Made by a program: the position numbers and the translations under genes
NCBI GenBank assembly: GCA_947474365.1
Contig: CANJIU010000015.1
Span: forward strand, 1 to 64,000
Source of the DNA: Opitutia bacterium
Lineage (GTDB): Bacteria > Verrucomicrobiota > Verrucomicrobiia > Opitutales > Opitutaceae
Reading direction: 5' to 3'
DNA length: 64,000 bases
Part shown: in pieces, positions 51,193 to 60,224 of the stretch
Numbering within the stretch: the stretch's first letter is position 1
Layout: each line of letters starts with the position of its first letter
Notes under the pieces: model-generated
Seen by the model: only the letters and a program-made list of their open reading frames with translations
Databases searched by the model: none
What the model was told of the DNA's origin: nothing

Positions 51193-52542
51193 ATGAAATC
51201 ACCCAACGTCTCCCGCCGGACCTTTATCAAACGCGCCGGCGCCCTCGCCACCCTCGCGGGACTGTCGTCGTGTCAGTTTCCCGGCCAGCCGACCGTGCGC
51301 GTGAGGCCGCTCGCGGCCACGAGGCTCGGTCCGAACGACCGGCCGGGCATCGCGCTGATCGGTTGCGGCAGTCGCGGCACGGGCGACGCCCAGAGTGCCG
51401 CGGCGTGGGGCGACATCGTCGCGGTGTGCGATGTCGATTCGAAGCAGGCGGCGGCGGCGGTGGAGAAGCTGGCCGTCGATGGCCGCAAGCCGGTGGTGTA
51501 TTCCGACTTTCGCCGGGTGCTGGAGTGTTCCGACGTGCATGTCCTGATCAACGGCACGCCCGACCACTGGCACACGCTGGTCAATCTGGGCGCGGCCCTG
51601 GCTGGCAAGGATGTTTACGCCGAAAAGCCGCTCACGCTCACGATTGACGAAGGCCGCCGGCTTGTCACCGCGGTGCAGCGGAGCGGCATCATCCTGCAGA
51701 CCGGCACGCAGCAGCGCAGTTCGCCGCGGTTCCGGCAGGCCTGCGAATGGGTGCGCAACGGCCGCATCGGGAAACTCAAGAGCGCCGATGTCTGGCTGCC
51801 GGCCGGACTGCGCGAGGGGCCGTTCAAGTCCGCGGCCGTGCCGCCGAACCTGAACTGGGATTTCTGGCTCGGGCAGACGCCGAACGTTCCCTACGTGCCG
51901 GAGCGCTGTCACAAGACCTTTCGTTTCTGGTATGACTACTCGGGCGGGACGATGACGGACTGGGGCGCGCACCACAACGACATCGCCTACTGGGCGATCG
52001 GCGAACTGGCGCCGCGCACGGTGGAGTCGCGCGTACTGGTGCAGCCGATACCGGGCGGGTACAACACGTTCAGCGAGTACGAGGTGAACTACACCTATGC
52101 CAGCGGCGTGCGGCTGAACATCCACACCACGCGGGACGACAGCATCTACGGTTCCAAGGTGAAGCCGGACGGGCAGCGCAACGGCATCCGCTTTGAGGGC
52201 ACGGGCGGGTGGATTTGGGTGAACCGCGACGAGATCAAGGCGAGCGACCCCGCGATGTTGAAGCAGGCGCTGCCGGAGGGCGCCGAGCGGCTCTACGTCA
52301 GCAACAACCACATGGAGAATTTTTTCGACTGCGTCCGCTCCCGGAAGGCGCCGATTTGCGACGTGGAGACGGGGCACCGTTCGGCGACGATGTGCCATCT
52401 CGGGGCGATTTCGATGCGCACCGGCCGGGCGCTGACGTGGGATGCGGCGCAGGAGAAGTTCGTCGGCGAATTTGCGCGGGAAGCCAATGCCCACGTCGCG
52501 CGCGAGCTGCGCGCGCCGTACGACTACTCGTTCGTGAGTTGA
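51193..52542 (+). CDS. Exported (TAT) Gfo/Idh/MocA-family oxidoreductase
   Basis: 449 residues. The N-terminus has a twin-arginine motif (SRRTFIKRAG) followed by LSSC, which could be a lipobox. Rossmann motif IALIGCGSRGTGD; EKPLTLTIDEG is the family's catalytic-lysine motif; GTQQRSSPRF and DWGAHHNDIAYW follow. Such enzymes bind NAD(P) tightly and oxidise, reduce or hydrolyse sugars; TAT export lets the enzyme keep its cofactor. It is not in the same operon as the TAT isomerase at 29 kb but may act in a related pathway. Confidence 0.88.
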   Translation: MKSPNVSRRTFIKRAGALATLAGLSSCQFPGQPTVRVRPLAATRLGPNDRPGIALIGCGSRGTGDAQSAAAWGDIVAVCDVDSKQAAAAVEKLAVDGRKPVVYSDFRRVLECSDVHVLINGTPDHWHTLVNLGAALAGKDVYAEKPLTLTIDEGRRLVTAVQRSGIILQTGTQQRSSPRFRQACEWVRNGRIGKLKSADVWLPAGLREGPFKSAAVPPNLNWDFWLGQTPNVPYVPERCHKTFRFWYDYSGGTMTDWGAHHNDIAYWAIGELAPRTVESRVLVQPIPGGYNTFSEYEVNYTYASGVRLNIHTTRDDSIYGSKVKPDGQRNGIRFEGTGGWIWVNRDEIKASDPAMLKQALPEGAERLYVSNNHMENFFDCVRSRKAPICDVETGHRSATMCHLGAISMRTGRALTWDAAQEKFVGEFAREANAHVARELRAPYDYSFVS

Positions 52543-52707
52543 GTGGCAGAGCCACGGAAGCAAATCGGCTGGCGTTCGCCTCCGTTGAACGCTGCTATCA
52601 GGACATGAACTCGCGAGGGTCGATTGCCGACGGGCACGGGAACGGCGACGCATGGCCAGAGCCGGTGCGCGGGCCCTCGATGATTTGCGGCCACAACCCG
52701 ACGACCG

Positions 52708-53190
52708 ATGCGCTGTAAATATTGCGGCACCCGCTTCAGCACGGACGCCACGGTGGCGCCGTTTCGGGCGATTTGCCCGAAATGTGTCCGGTTGGTCGCG
52801 CCGCGGTTCGTGCTCAAGCAGGGCGATGGCGAGACCGGTTTCCGCGAGGTCATGATCGGGCAGAATGCGAAGGATCCTGGCCGGAAATTGCTCGAGACCC
52901 GCTCGTATCATTTCACGATTTTCGTCGATGAGCAGGAGCAGATTTTCGGTTTCGATCTCACCGACCGGGATGAGGACCACCTCCTCCGGTGGCGGCGGGG
53001 GCGACCTCCGGTTTTCTATGGCATCGCCAATGTGGGGAAGGGTTATCACAACCGCAACGAAGTGTACGTGAACGGCAGTTTTTCCCCGGCGGCCGTCGCG
53101 GCGGAATTGGAGTCACACGGTCAGAATATTCGCAGTGAGGTGCGCGCGGTGTTGCTGGAAGGAATCAATGCCGGCCAGGCCAATGAATAA
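52708..53190 (+). CDS. Zinc-ribbon protein of unknown function
   Basis: 160 residues, ATG start. The N-terminus has CKYCG (residues 3-7) and CPKC (about 23-26), a zinc ribbon. The rest (RSYHFTIFVDEQEQIFGFDL; VYVNGSFSPAAVAAELESHG) is mixed alpha/beta with no family recognised. It is followed, after a palindromic repeat region, by a second zinc-ribbon protein on the same strand. The 165 nt before it hold no gene. Confidence 0.65.
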   Translation: MRCKYCGTRFSTDATVAPFRAICPKCVRLVAPRFVLKQGDGETGFREVMIGQNAKDPGRKLLETRSYHFTIFVDEQEQIFGFDLTDRDEDHLLRWRRGRPPVFYGIANVGKGYHNRNEVYVNGSFSPAAVAAELESHGQNIRSEVRAVLLEGINAGQANE

Positions 53191-53239
53191 TCGAATCCAT
53201 CACTCGCTGGCGAATAGCATAGCCGCAACCCTGCAGCCA

Positions 53240-53359
53240 AGAGTTGAGAGCGAAGAGCTGAGAGCCCAACCTTCAGAGCAGACGTGCTTGTTACCCGACC
53301 TGAAGTCGAAGTTCACCGTTTGGTTTTGCTCTCAGCGCTCGACTCTCAGCTCTCGACTG
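53240..53359. repeat. Heptamer-built palindrome with AGAGYTG units
   Basis: Left arm AGAGTTG, AGAGCGA, AGAGCTG, AGAGCCC (53240-53267), then AACC. Right arm 53322-53359, on the other strand, reads CAGTCG, AGAGCTG, AGAGTCG, AGCGCTG, AGAGCAA, then AACC. The arms face each other around about 50 nt, with the conserved inner AACC on both sides. This is the clearest member of the family. Confidence 0.75.
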
Positions 53360-53518
53360 AATTTCTACGCCAAGGGGAACACGGGCCTGCCCGCCGGCCG
53401 CGATGCCCTCGCGGACGCCTGATTGCCCGGTACGCGCTGCTCCCCTGTTTCGGCCGGATACCAACTTTCCATGGGATTTGGGCTGCCCGTGGGCGCATCC
53501 CCGACTGACGGTTCCCAT

Positions 53519-53580
53519 CCGCGCCGTACCCGGTGCGGCTACGACAATTCGTTTTGGTAGCCGCGCCGGTTACGGCGCGG
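53519..53580. repeat. REP-like inverted repeat with GTAG ends
   Basis: Left arm 53519-53542 and right arm 53557-53580 are complementary at 22 of 24 positions around a 14-nt loop. The right arm starts GTAGCCGCGCCGG and the left arm ends in GCGGCTAC, so each arm has GTAG at its inner end. GTAG next to an imperfect GC palindrome is the hallmark of REP elements. No RAYT transposase was seen nearby. Confidence 0.6.
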
Positions 53581-53643
53581 TCAACACCCTATGCCGTCAT
53601 CGGCGTTGCCGACGGCGGGGATTGTGCGTTCGCTGGCATCTCG

Positions 53644-55056
53644 ATGACTTCACTCCCCCGTCGCGGCCTGACCGCGGACCAGCTGCCTTTAGTCAGCCAA
53701 ACGCTCCGGCTCGTCTGCAAAGCCTGCGGGAAGTCCCACCCGTATGATGTGGGCGCCATTTATGTCTGGATGCCGGAAGTCGAAGCTGACCCGCCGGGCA
53801 GCTGTTGCGGGTTCAGCGAGTATTTCCGCTGCCGCGATTGCGACAGTGCGGGGCCATGGGAGGTGGCGGACGCTCTCAAGCTGCTTGGCCTGACCTTGCG
53901 TTCGAAATTGAAGCGGGGTGACGAACATGTGGTGTTTGCGACGCCCGAAATGTTTGACGGCACGATCGTACAGTCGCCCGCCATGGGCGAAGAGCACCTG
54001 CTGCGACTTATCGAACAGGAACCAGGCAACGCCTTCCTTTGTACCCGACTCGGGAACCTCTTGCGCAGCTGCCGCAGGAGGAGCCAGGCCGCCGCGTGGT
54101 ATGGCAAAGCGCTCGTGCTCGACGCGGCCGACATCGAGGCCCGGTATCATCTTTTCTGTTTCGCGGTGGATGACAACGATCAGTCCACGGCGACCGAACA
54201 CGCGCGGTTGCTCGTGCGCCACCTGCTGGAGGGACACAAGACCAGCTCGGACGAGCTCACGCGCGGCTTGGCCGTTTCCGTGGTGGATATCCTCCGGAGA
54301 TCTCCGCGGGAAGTTTGCGACGCGTTTGTTCGCGTTTCCCGGGCCGCCGCTGCGGCGCCTGAAGTCACCTTCATTCGCACGCTCCTCGAAGCGGAAGGCG
54401 AAGAGGACGTGATCGTGAACGATGCCGCCGAGCGACTCCTCCGCGGCGAGGCGGAGGCCGCGTCACCGCCACTCTCGGCCGTCATCGCCACACTGGATGA
54501 CGACGATGGCGCATCGATCGATCTGATTCCTGCCCTGCGCGAGTTGGTGGAGCGGGAGCAATTGGACGTGCGGAAGCTCACGGTGGCGGCAGCGCCCGGC
54601 GAGCCTGGGCGCATCGGGGTGAAGAACCGGCACTCGCTTTTTCTTATCGACGGGACCCGCGCCGCCATCTGGGAAGTGAGGTCGTTGCGAGAGTTGTTTC
54701 GCGGCGACCGCACGCCGCCCCCGGACATGGATCGGTATCTACCGGAATATGACCGATGCTTTTTCAGCATTGAGAAGCACGTGCTGACCGCCTGCGATGT
54801 CGAGGGAGACCGAACCGATCAGGAACTGGAGGCCATCTTTTCTGCGCTTCGTCGCCGTCCCGACGGCAAAAATCACTTCGGCCCCCTGCACGATTTCCTC
54901 TGGCAGGGCACCGCGCTCACCCTTGCGATGCACCGGTTGAGCCAGTCGGAGTTCGAGTCGATCGTCGGGCAGCTGGAGCGCTCGGTGCGAAAGTGGGGGC
55001 TCCGACCCGTGTCGCGGAACTACGTGCGTGATTTGCGCGAGAGGAGTGCGTCGTAG
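53644..55056 (+). CDS. Zinc-ribbon and TPR-like protein of unknown function
   Basis: 470 residues from the ATG at 53644. Upstream codons in the frame are part of a palindromic repeat, so the longer start is rejected. CKAC near residue 26 and CRDC near 63 make a zinc ribbon; CC near 55 is additional. A helical stretch about residues 130-180 (LCTRLGNLLRSCRRRSQA) is TPR-like. The C-terminal half (HSLFLIDGTRAAIWEVRSL; FHxFLWQGTAL pattern) has no recognised family. The second zinc-ribbon orphan in a row after 52708-53190. Confidence 0.65.
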   Translation: MTSLPRRGLTADQLPLVSQTLRLVCKACGKSHPYDVGAIYVWMPEVEADPPGSCCGFSEYFRCRDCDSAGPWEVADALKLLGLTLRSKLKRGDEHVVFATPEMFDGTIVQSPAMGEEHLLRLIEQEPGNAFLCTRLGNLLRSCRRRSQAAAWYGKALVLDAADIEARYHLFCFAVDDNDQSTATEHARLLVRHLLEGHKTSSDELTRGLAVSVVDILRRSPREVCDAFVRVSRAAAAAPEVTFIRTLLEAEGEEDVIVNDAAERLLRGEAEAASPPLSAVIATLDDDDGASIDLIPALRELVEREQLDVRKLTVAAAPGEPGRIGVKNRHSLFLIDGTRAAIWEVRSLRELFRGDRTPPPDMDRYLPEYDRCFFSIEKHVLTACDVEGDRTDQELEAIFSALRRRPDGKNHFGPLHDFLWQGTALTLAMHRLSQSEFESIVGQLERSVRKWGLRPVSRNYVRDLRERSAS

Positions 55057-55232
55057 CCCAAAATTTCCCAGCGCGGCCTGACGGCGCAGCCACACGCTGT
55101 TCGCAAACGCCGCCTGCGCTCGGACCCAGGTGTATTTCCGGGCTAGCTCGATCGCTCACTCACGCTCACGCTCGCGAGCCCAGGCGCAGTCACGGCCGGA
55201 CCACGCGCGGCCGGACCAAGTGGTGCTTGCGT

Positions 55233-55703
55233 TCAAAACGGCAGCGATTCGTCGTCGCCCCGCCCCGCTGTGTCGCCCTTCCGCGGCGGTTCCATCGACG
55301 CGCGGCGTTCGATTCCCTTCCATTCCTCCCACGTCACGCCGAACCCCGCACCGCCCTCCGTGTAGCCCGCGATCAGCGCGAACGTTGCATCCGACTCTGG
55401 AAACCGGGTGCGCGGCGTGGCCCGTTCCTTTTCCACGCTCCGGCGAGCCTTTGCCAGACGCGCCCCCTCCAGCGTGCGGGCGAGTTGCTCGCGCCATTTC
55501 GGGTCGAACGCAATACCGAGAGCCGACAACTCCGCGATCGCGCAAGCCCAGTCCACGCCAAAGCGCTTGCGATACGATCCGGCGATCCGTTCGGCCGGCC
55601 GACCTCGTTGCGTCGCGAGCCACGGACCGGCCGACTGCAATCGACCGTGGCGATCCATGCGCAGGGTGCGCGGTGGCAACGGACGTTTTTTCCTTCGGCT
55701 CAT
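55233..55703 (-). CDS. Hypothetical protein
   Basis: 156 residues from the ATG at 55703 (an ATG at 55712 is also in frame). Basic N-terminus (SRRKKRPLPPRT), then a helical centre (RFGVDWACAIAELSALGI; WREQLARTLEGARLAKARRS) and an acidic tail. No signal peptide or membrane segment. The composition and codon use fit a real gene and no overlapping frame is better. Function unknown. The 176 nt downstream and 258 nt upstream hold no gene. Confidence 0.55.
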   Translation of the reverse strand: MSRRKKRPLPPRTLRMDRHGRLQSAGPWLATQRGRPAERIAGSYRKRFGVDWACAIAELSALGIAFDPKWREQLARTLEGARLAKARRSVEKERATPRTRFPESDATFALIAGYTEGGAGFGVTWEEWKGIERRASMEPPRKGDTAGRGDDESLPF

Positions 55704-55961
55704 GACCGGCATCGCGCCGCGCGCAAACGCGCGCCGAACTGCTTTCCTGATTGCGAATCGGACTTCGACATTGGGCCAGGAAAATGATCCGGCGCGGCGA
55801 CTGTTGCCAAGGCATTTTCAACTACGGTCCCACTTGCCATCCGCACCGGCACGCTGCGCGCCTATGAGGCATTTTGCGGTCCTCTCGTCCGGGAGATTCG
55901 GAGTGCGGCGATGTCACGCCGGGCCTTTATTGAAGTTGCGGTTTCGGAGGCCCCCGGTGCG

Positions 55962-56903
55962 TCACCGGGACATCGTTGCGACCTGCCCGGCGAACCCCGG
56001 CGCCTGTGTTGTCGTCGGAAGCAATCCCTCCATGCCGATTCGGGACGTTGTTTCGATGCAGTGCTCGATCTCCGCGTGCACGAGCGCGGCGCCGCCGGCG
56101 GACCATTCGGAATAGGGGCGGGGGGCGCCGAAGAAGTTCGCGTCGCGACAATAGAGTTCCTTGCCGTCTGGCAGTGAGACCAGGCGTACCCGAACCTGGG
56201 TGTTGAGCGCGAGGTGCTGGTCGAACGACGAGCGGGCAATCAGGGCGGGGGCGTGGACGCGGATTTCGAGCACACGGTCGAGGCCGCGCCGCGCGAGCGC
56301 CGTCCGCGCCTTTGCGTTCAGTCCGGCGGCGTTGTGCCAGGCGCGCTCCCTGAGGGTCGGGTCGACCGCGCGGAGCGTGGCATCGTCGATGACGGTGAAC
56401 GGTTGGTTCGTCTCGGCCTGGAAGGCGGCGAGGATGCGATCGCGCACGCGGGTTTCGAGGAGCACGCCGGCGACGGCGTTCTGCAGAATATCGCGCGACG
56501 GGGCGAGCTGGCTCTCGTTTTCGGCCCGCACCCAGCTTTGCGCCAGGTTGACGCTGCCGGTGACCGCGGAGATGATTGGAAAGGTGACAGGCAAGGTCAG
56601 GAGAATGGCCGCGTACAACGGATCCCCGCCCGTGCCTGGTGCCCAGGATTTGAAATCGGCGGTCGTCATGAATCGGATAGATGCGGAGGCGGCGCGGGTG
56701 GCTTCCTGCTTGTTGACCGGCATGACGACGTTGATTTCAGACGCGCTGGAGAAAGCGACGACCCCGATGCGATCCGGTTGATTCAAAGTAACGCGGGTTT
56801 CCGTCAGGGGCCGAAACTGCGAAGGGGACGAGCAACCGCTGAACGAGACGGCGACGACCAAGCACATGATTGCGCCGGACGATTTGAGGGGTGGAGTGCG
56901 CAT
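55962..56903 (-). CDS. Lipoprotein of unknown function
   Basis: 313 residues. Signal peptide with lipobox VVAVSFSGCSS, so it is probably anchored in a membrane. Residues about 40-60 read IGVVAFSSASEINVVMP. A hydrophobic stretch near 95-115 (AAILLTLPVTFPIISAV) may be a membrane helix. The rest (AFQAETNQPFTVIDDATLRA; LEIRVHAPALIARSS) resembles envelope lipoproteins of the LPP20/GNA1162 or CsgG-like type, but this is weak. Divergent from the TonB receptor with 222 nt between the starts. Confidence 0.65.
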   Translation of the reverse strand: MRTPPLKSSGAIMCLVVAVSFSGCSSPSQFRPLTETRVTLNQPDRIGVVAFSSASEINVVMPVNKQEATRAASASIRFMTTADFKSWAPGTGGDPLYAAILLTLPVTFPIISAVTGSVNLAQSWVRAENESQLAPSRDILQNAVAGVLLETRVRDRILAAFQAETNQPFTVIDDATLRAVDPTLRERAWHNAAGLNAKARTALARRGLDRVLEIRVHAPALIARSSFDQHLALNTQVRVRLVSLPDGKELYCRDANFFGAPRPYSEWSAGGAALVHAEIEHCIETTSRIGMEGLLPTTTQAPGFAGQVATMSR

Positions 56904-57125
56904 ACCCGGTCATGCTCCGTGCGGTCGGAAACGGATCGTTCTTTCCGGGGGCGGGTGGATCGAAAAGCAGGTGGGGTGGGGACGGCCGGGCCTCGGCTCG
57001 GAAGTGCGTTCGTTGGAGAAACGGCGTTGCCACGGGCGACTTTTCTTGGCGTCGTCTCGACGGAGCCGGACGAGTCCCCGTTTCGCCCGGTTCCGTTGAC
57101 CTGAAATCACCCCGTCCTGCGTATC

Positions 57126-60100
57126 ATGAAGAATCTTACGATTGTTCTTTGCCTTGCCCTCGCCGTTGGCCTCGCCCCGGCGTGGGCACAACTCGCCCCC
57201 GCCACCGCCGTGCCGCCCGAGTCGCGGGAACCGGTGGTGGAACTCAGTCCGTTCACGGTCAACACCAGCCAGGACGTCGGTTACCTCGCCGAGAACACCC
57301 TGGCCGGCAGCCGGCTCAACGCGCGCCTGCGCGACACGGCCGGATCGGTGTCGGTGTTCACCAAGGAGTTTCTCGACGACCTCGCGCTCACCGACCTCTC
57401 CGGGATTCTCGACTACACGGTCAATTCGGAGATGGACACCAATGCGTGGCAGTCCGGCTCGGGGCAGAACCCGATGATCACCGGGGAAAACCTGCTCAAC
57501 CGCACGGCCATCCGGGGGCTCGCCGCGAGCCAGGGCATGGATTATTTCACGAGCATCACAAACATGGATCCGTACCGGGTGGGGCGCTTCGATGACACCC
57601 GCGGGCCCAACAGCATTCTCTTCGGTGTGGGCGCTCCGGGAGGACTGTTGAACCAGACCTCCAAGCTGGCGGTCACCCATCGGGACAGCGCGAATTTGCG
57701 GTATGGCTTCGGCTCGTGGGAGCGCAGCCGCGTCGAGGTGGACGCCAACAAGGTGCTGATCAAAAACAAACTCGCCATCTCGGTTGCGGCCCTCGACCAG
57801 GAGAACGGCGGCTGGCGGCAATTCGAGTTTCAGGACAAGGAGCGCGTGTTCACGGCGGTGCTGCTCCGTCCGACGCGGACCGTGACGCTGCAGGCCATGG
57901 GAGAGATCGGCCGCGACCTTGGGTCGGTGGCGAAAACGATGCCGCCCAACGACGAACTGCTGGCGTGGCTCGACAACCGCAACGCGCGGGGCGTCGACGC
58001 GGTGACCTTCGCGCCCACCACGGCGGCGCCCACGGCCGCGCAGATCGCGCTCGGCGTCACGACGCGCAACGGCACCAGCGGTGGGCAGAACCGGCGGGCG
58101 ACATTCATCGAGAATAACGGCACGGTCTTCGACGCGATCGGCACGCTGCTGAGTGGCTCGTACAACAACGCCGCGGTGCGCAGCCCGACGGGAACGCCTG
58201 GCGTGACGGGGACGGCGATGGTGATCAACGACGAGAAGTTCTATCCGCGCTGGGCCAACGCCAACAGCTCGGGGGCTTTTCGCGACCAGAAGCTTTACAA
58301 TTACACGCTGATGGCGGACTGGCAGCCGACAAAGGCCCTCGTGATCAATCTTTCCCAAAACTACCAGCAGACGACGCTGACCAGCCGGATGCTGGTGGGG
58401 ACGGACCCGACGCTGCGCGGCGATCCCAATCGTACGCTGGGCCTCAGTGGGGTGGCGAATCCGTATGCCGGCAAACTCTATGTCGACGGCAATTGGCGTG
58501 GCGACATTCACTACGGTGACTACCGGGAACTGCGTTTGTCGGCGAACTACACGTACGACACGAAGCGCACGTGGCTCGGGCGCCACAGCCTGGCCGCGTC
58601 GGGCGCGAGAGCCGCGCAAACCGACATCAACAAGCTGTCGTGGCTCTCGCTGGTCGGCAGTCCCTTCAATGCCCTGGCGAGCAATGCGAACAACCGCATC
58701 GCGGTGCGAAACTACTTCACCGAGGGCGATGTGGGCACCTATCGGGCGGGTGATTGGCGCGCGCTGCCGGCCAAATTCAACTTCGGCGGCCGCGCCTACG
58801 ATCTCGCCTTTGCGAACGACGCGGCGGGCGCCAACAACAGTGGAATGAGGCAGGACACGGATTCGCTCCTCGGCGTGCTGCAGAGTTATTTCTGGCGCGA
58901 CAAGCTCGTCACCACGGCCGGCTATCGCGTCGACAAGGTTGCGGTCACGCAGTTCGGTTACTACCTGAACCCCGTGATTGGCGATGACATCGATCGCGAT
59001 CCGGCCAAGTCGACCGTCACACATGTGACCGCCCGCACGCAATCGGTCGGGGCCGTCTATCATGTTTCCAGCTGGCTTTCGCTGATTGGCAACAAGTCGT
59101 CGAATGTCGGCGTGCCGCCGCTGGCGCGCACGGTCTTCCCGCTGGGCAATCTGGCGCCCCTGTCGCACGGCAAGGGCGAGGACTACGGAATCGGACTCGA
59201 TTTGCTCGAGGGCCGGTTGAGCGCCCGGTTCGTTTATTTCACCGCCAGTGAGCAGGGGCGAATTACTTCGGCTGGTCTGAGCGGTGCGCCCGCGCGAAAT
59301 TCCCGGGTGATGGATGCGTTTGCCGCCGTCCTGGCTGGTCCGGGCCGGCCGATTTCGGCGAGCGACTGGGCGGCGATTTACAAGGCCTACAACCCGCCGG
59401 CGAACGCCATCTCCTCGGACTTTGTCTCGGAAGGATACGAAGCGCGTATCACCGCGAACCTCACGCGCAATTGGCGCCTCGTCTTCAATTATTCCTACAC
59501 CGACTCGGGGCGGGCCAATTTCGCGACGGAGATGGCGTCGTGGTACGGGCTCAAGCCGACGGGGGACGGCGTACACTTTGTCCAAGGAGTCCGCCAGGAC
59601 GCCACGGGTCGTTACGTCGCGGATCCGGCGTCCTTCGTGGCGGGCGGGACGGTCGCGAAGTGGATCGAACTTGGCAACATGGCCCCGGGAGCGAACATCT
59701 CCAACCTCACCACCGGCACGGGCGGCGTGACCGTGGCGCAGGAGATCTTTGATCTCGTCGACACCTCCAATGCCGATCGCGAGGATCAGCAGAAACGCTG
59801 GGGCGTGCGCCCGCACAAGATCAGTTTCTTCACCGCCTACGACTTCAAGGAAGGCTGGGTCAAGGGCTTCACCATCGGTGGCGGCTGGCGCTGGCGGAAT
59901 GCCAACGTAATCGGCTCGGATTCCCGCGGCAACGAGATCGTCGGCCGGCAGATCGAGGCGGCGGATGCGATGATGGCGTATTCGTGCAAACTCGGCCGTC
60001 TGCCCGGCAAGGTCCGCTTCCAGGTCAATGTCTCGAATCTGTTCAACCAAACCGAAATCATCCCGGTGCGGCTCTCGACCTCGGCGGCCGCGCCGGACGG

Positions 60101-60194
60101 GTTCATCGTTCCGGGCGGACGTGGCGTCGCCTACAGCCGCTACGACCTGGTGACGCCCCGGGAAGTGCGGTTCACGACGACGTATTCGTTTTAA
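57126..60194 (+). CDS. TonB-dependent outer-membrane receptor (long form)
   Basis: 1022 residues with a signal peptide (LCLALAVGLAPAWAQ). The TonB-box-like region is VVELSPFTVNTSQDVGY. The plug has LNARLRDTAGSVSVFTKEFL, AIRGLAASQGMDYFTS and RGPNSILFGVGAPGG. The barrel runs to a C-terminal aromatic end (TTYSF). The VELSPFTV...SQDVGYLA opening is frequent in Opitutaceae-type receptors. The ligand is unknown; glycans or siderophores are possible. It is next to a secreted module protein on the opposite strand. Confidence 0.92.
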   Translation: MKNLTIVLCLALAVGLAPAWAQLAPATAVPPESREPVVELSPFTVNTSQDVGYLAENTLAGSRLNARLRDTAGSVSVFTKEFLDDLALTDLSGILDYTVNSEMDTNAWQSGSGQNPMITGENLLNRTAIRGLAASQGMDYFTSITNMDPYRVGRFDDTRGPNSILFGVGAPGGLLNQTSKLAVTHRDSANLRYGFGSWERSRVEVDANKVLIKNKLAISVAALDQENGGWRQFEFQDKERVFTAVLLRPTRTVTLQAMGEIGRDLGSVAKTMPPNDELLAWLDNRNARGVDAVTFAPTTAAPTAAQIALGVTTRNGTSGGQNRRATFIENNGTVFDAIGTLLSGSYNNAAVRSPTGTPGVTGTAMVINDEKFYPRWANANSSGAFRDQKLYNYTLMADWQPTKALVINLSQNYQQTTLTSRMLVGTDPTLRGDPNRTLGLSGVANPYAGKLYVDGNWRGDIHYGDYRELRLSANYTYDTKRTWLGRHSLAASGARAAQTDINKLSWLSLVGSPFNALASNANNRIAVRNYFTEGDVGTYRAGDWRALPAKFNFGGRAYDLAFANDAAGANNSGMRQDTDSLLGVLQSYFWRDKLVTTAGYRVDKVAVTQFGYYLNPVIGDDIDRDPAKSTVTHVTARTQSVGAVYHVSSWLSLIGNKSSNVGVPPLARTVFPLGNLAPLSHGKGEDYGIGLDLLEGRLSARFVYFTASEQGRITSAGLSGAPARNSRVMDAFAAVLAGPGRPISASDWAAIYKAYNPPANAISSDFVSEGYEARITANLTRNWRLVFNYSYTDSGRANFATEMASWYGLKPTGDGVHFVQGVRQDATGRYVADPASFVAGGTVAKWIELGNMAPGANISNLTTGTGGVTVAQEIFDLVDTSNADREDQQKRWGVRPHKISFFTAYDFKEGWVKGFTIGGGWRWRNANVIGSDSRGNEIVGRQIEAADAMMAYSCKLGRLPGKVRFQVNVSNLFNQTEIIPVRLSTSAAAPDGFIVPGGRGVAYSRYDLVTPREVRFTTTYSF

Positions 60195-60224
60195 CCTGAC
60201 ACGGGTGCCGGCCGGGCAGACCGC

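Noticed and set aside
50891..51196. A 101-codon open frame upstream of the TAT oxidoreductase
   Set aside because: It runs through the 11-bp tandem repeat, has no domain and is low in complexity.
56910..60050. A 1046-codon open frame antisense to the TonB receptor
   Set aside because: High-GC shadow frame. The forward strand has clear plug, barrel and signal-peptide motifs; the antisense product is Arg/Val-rich with no domain.
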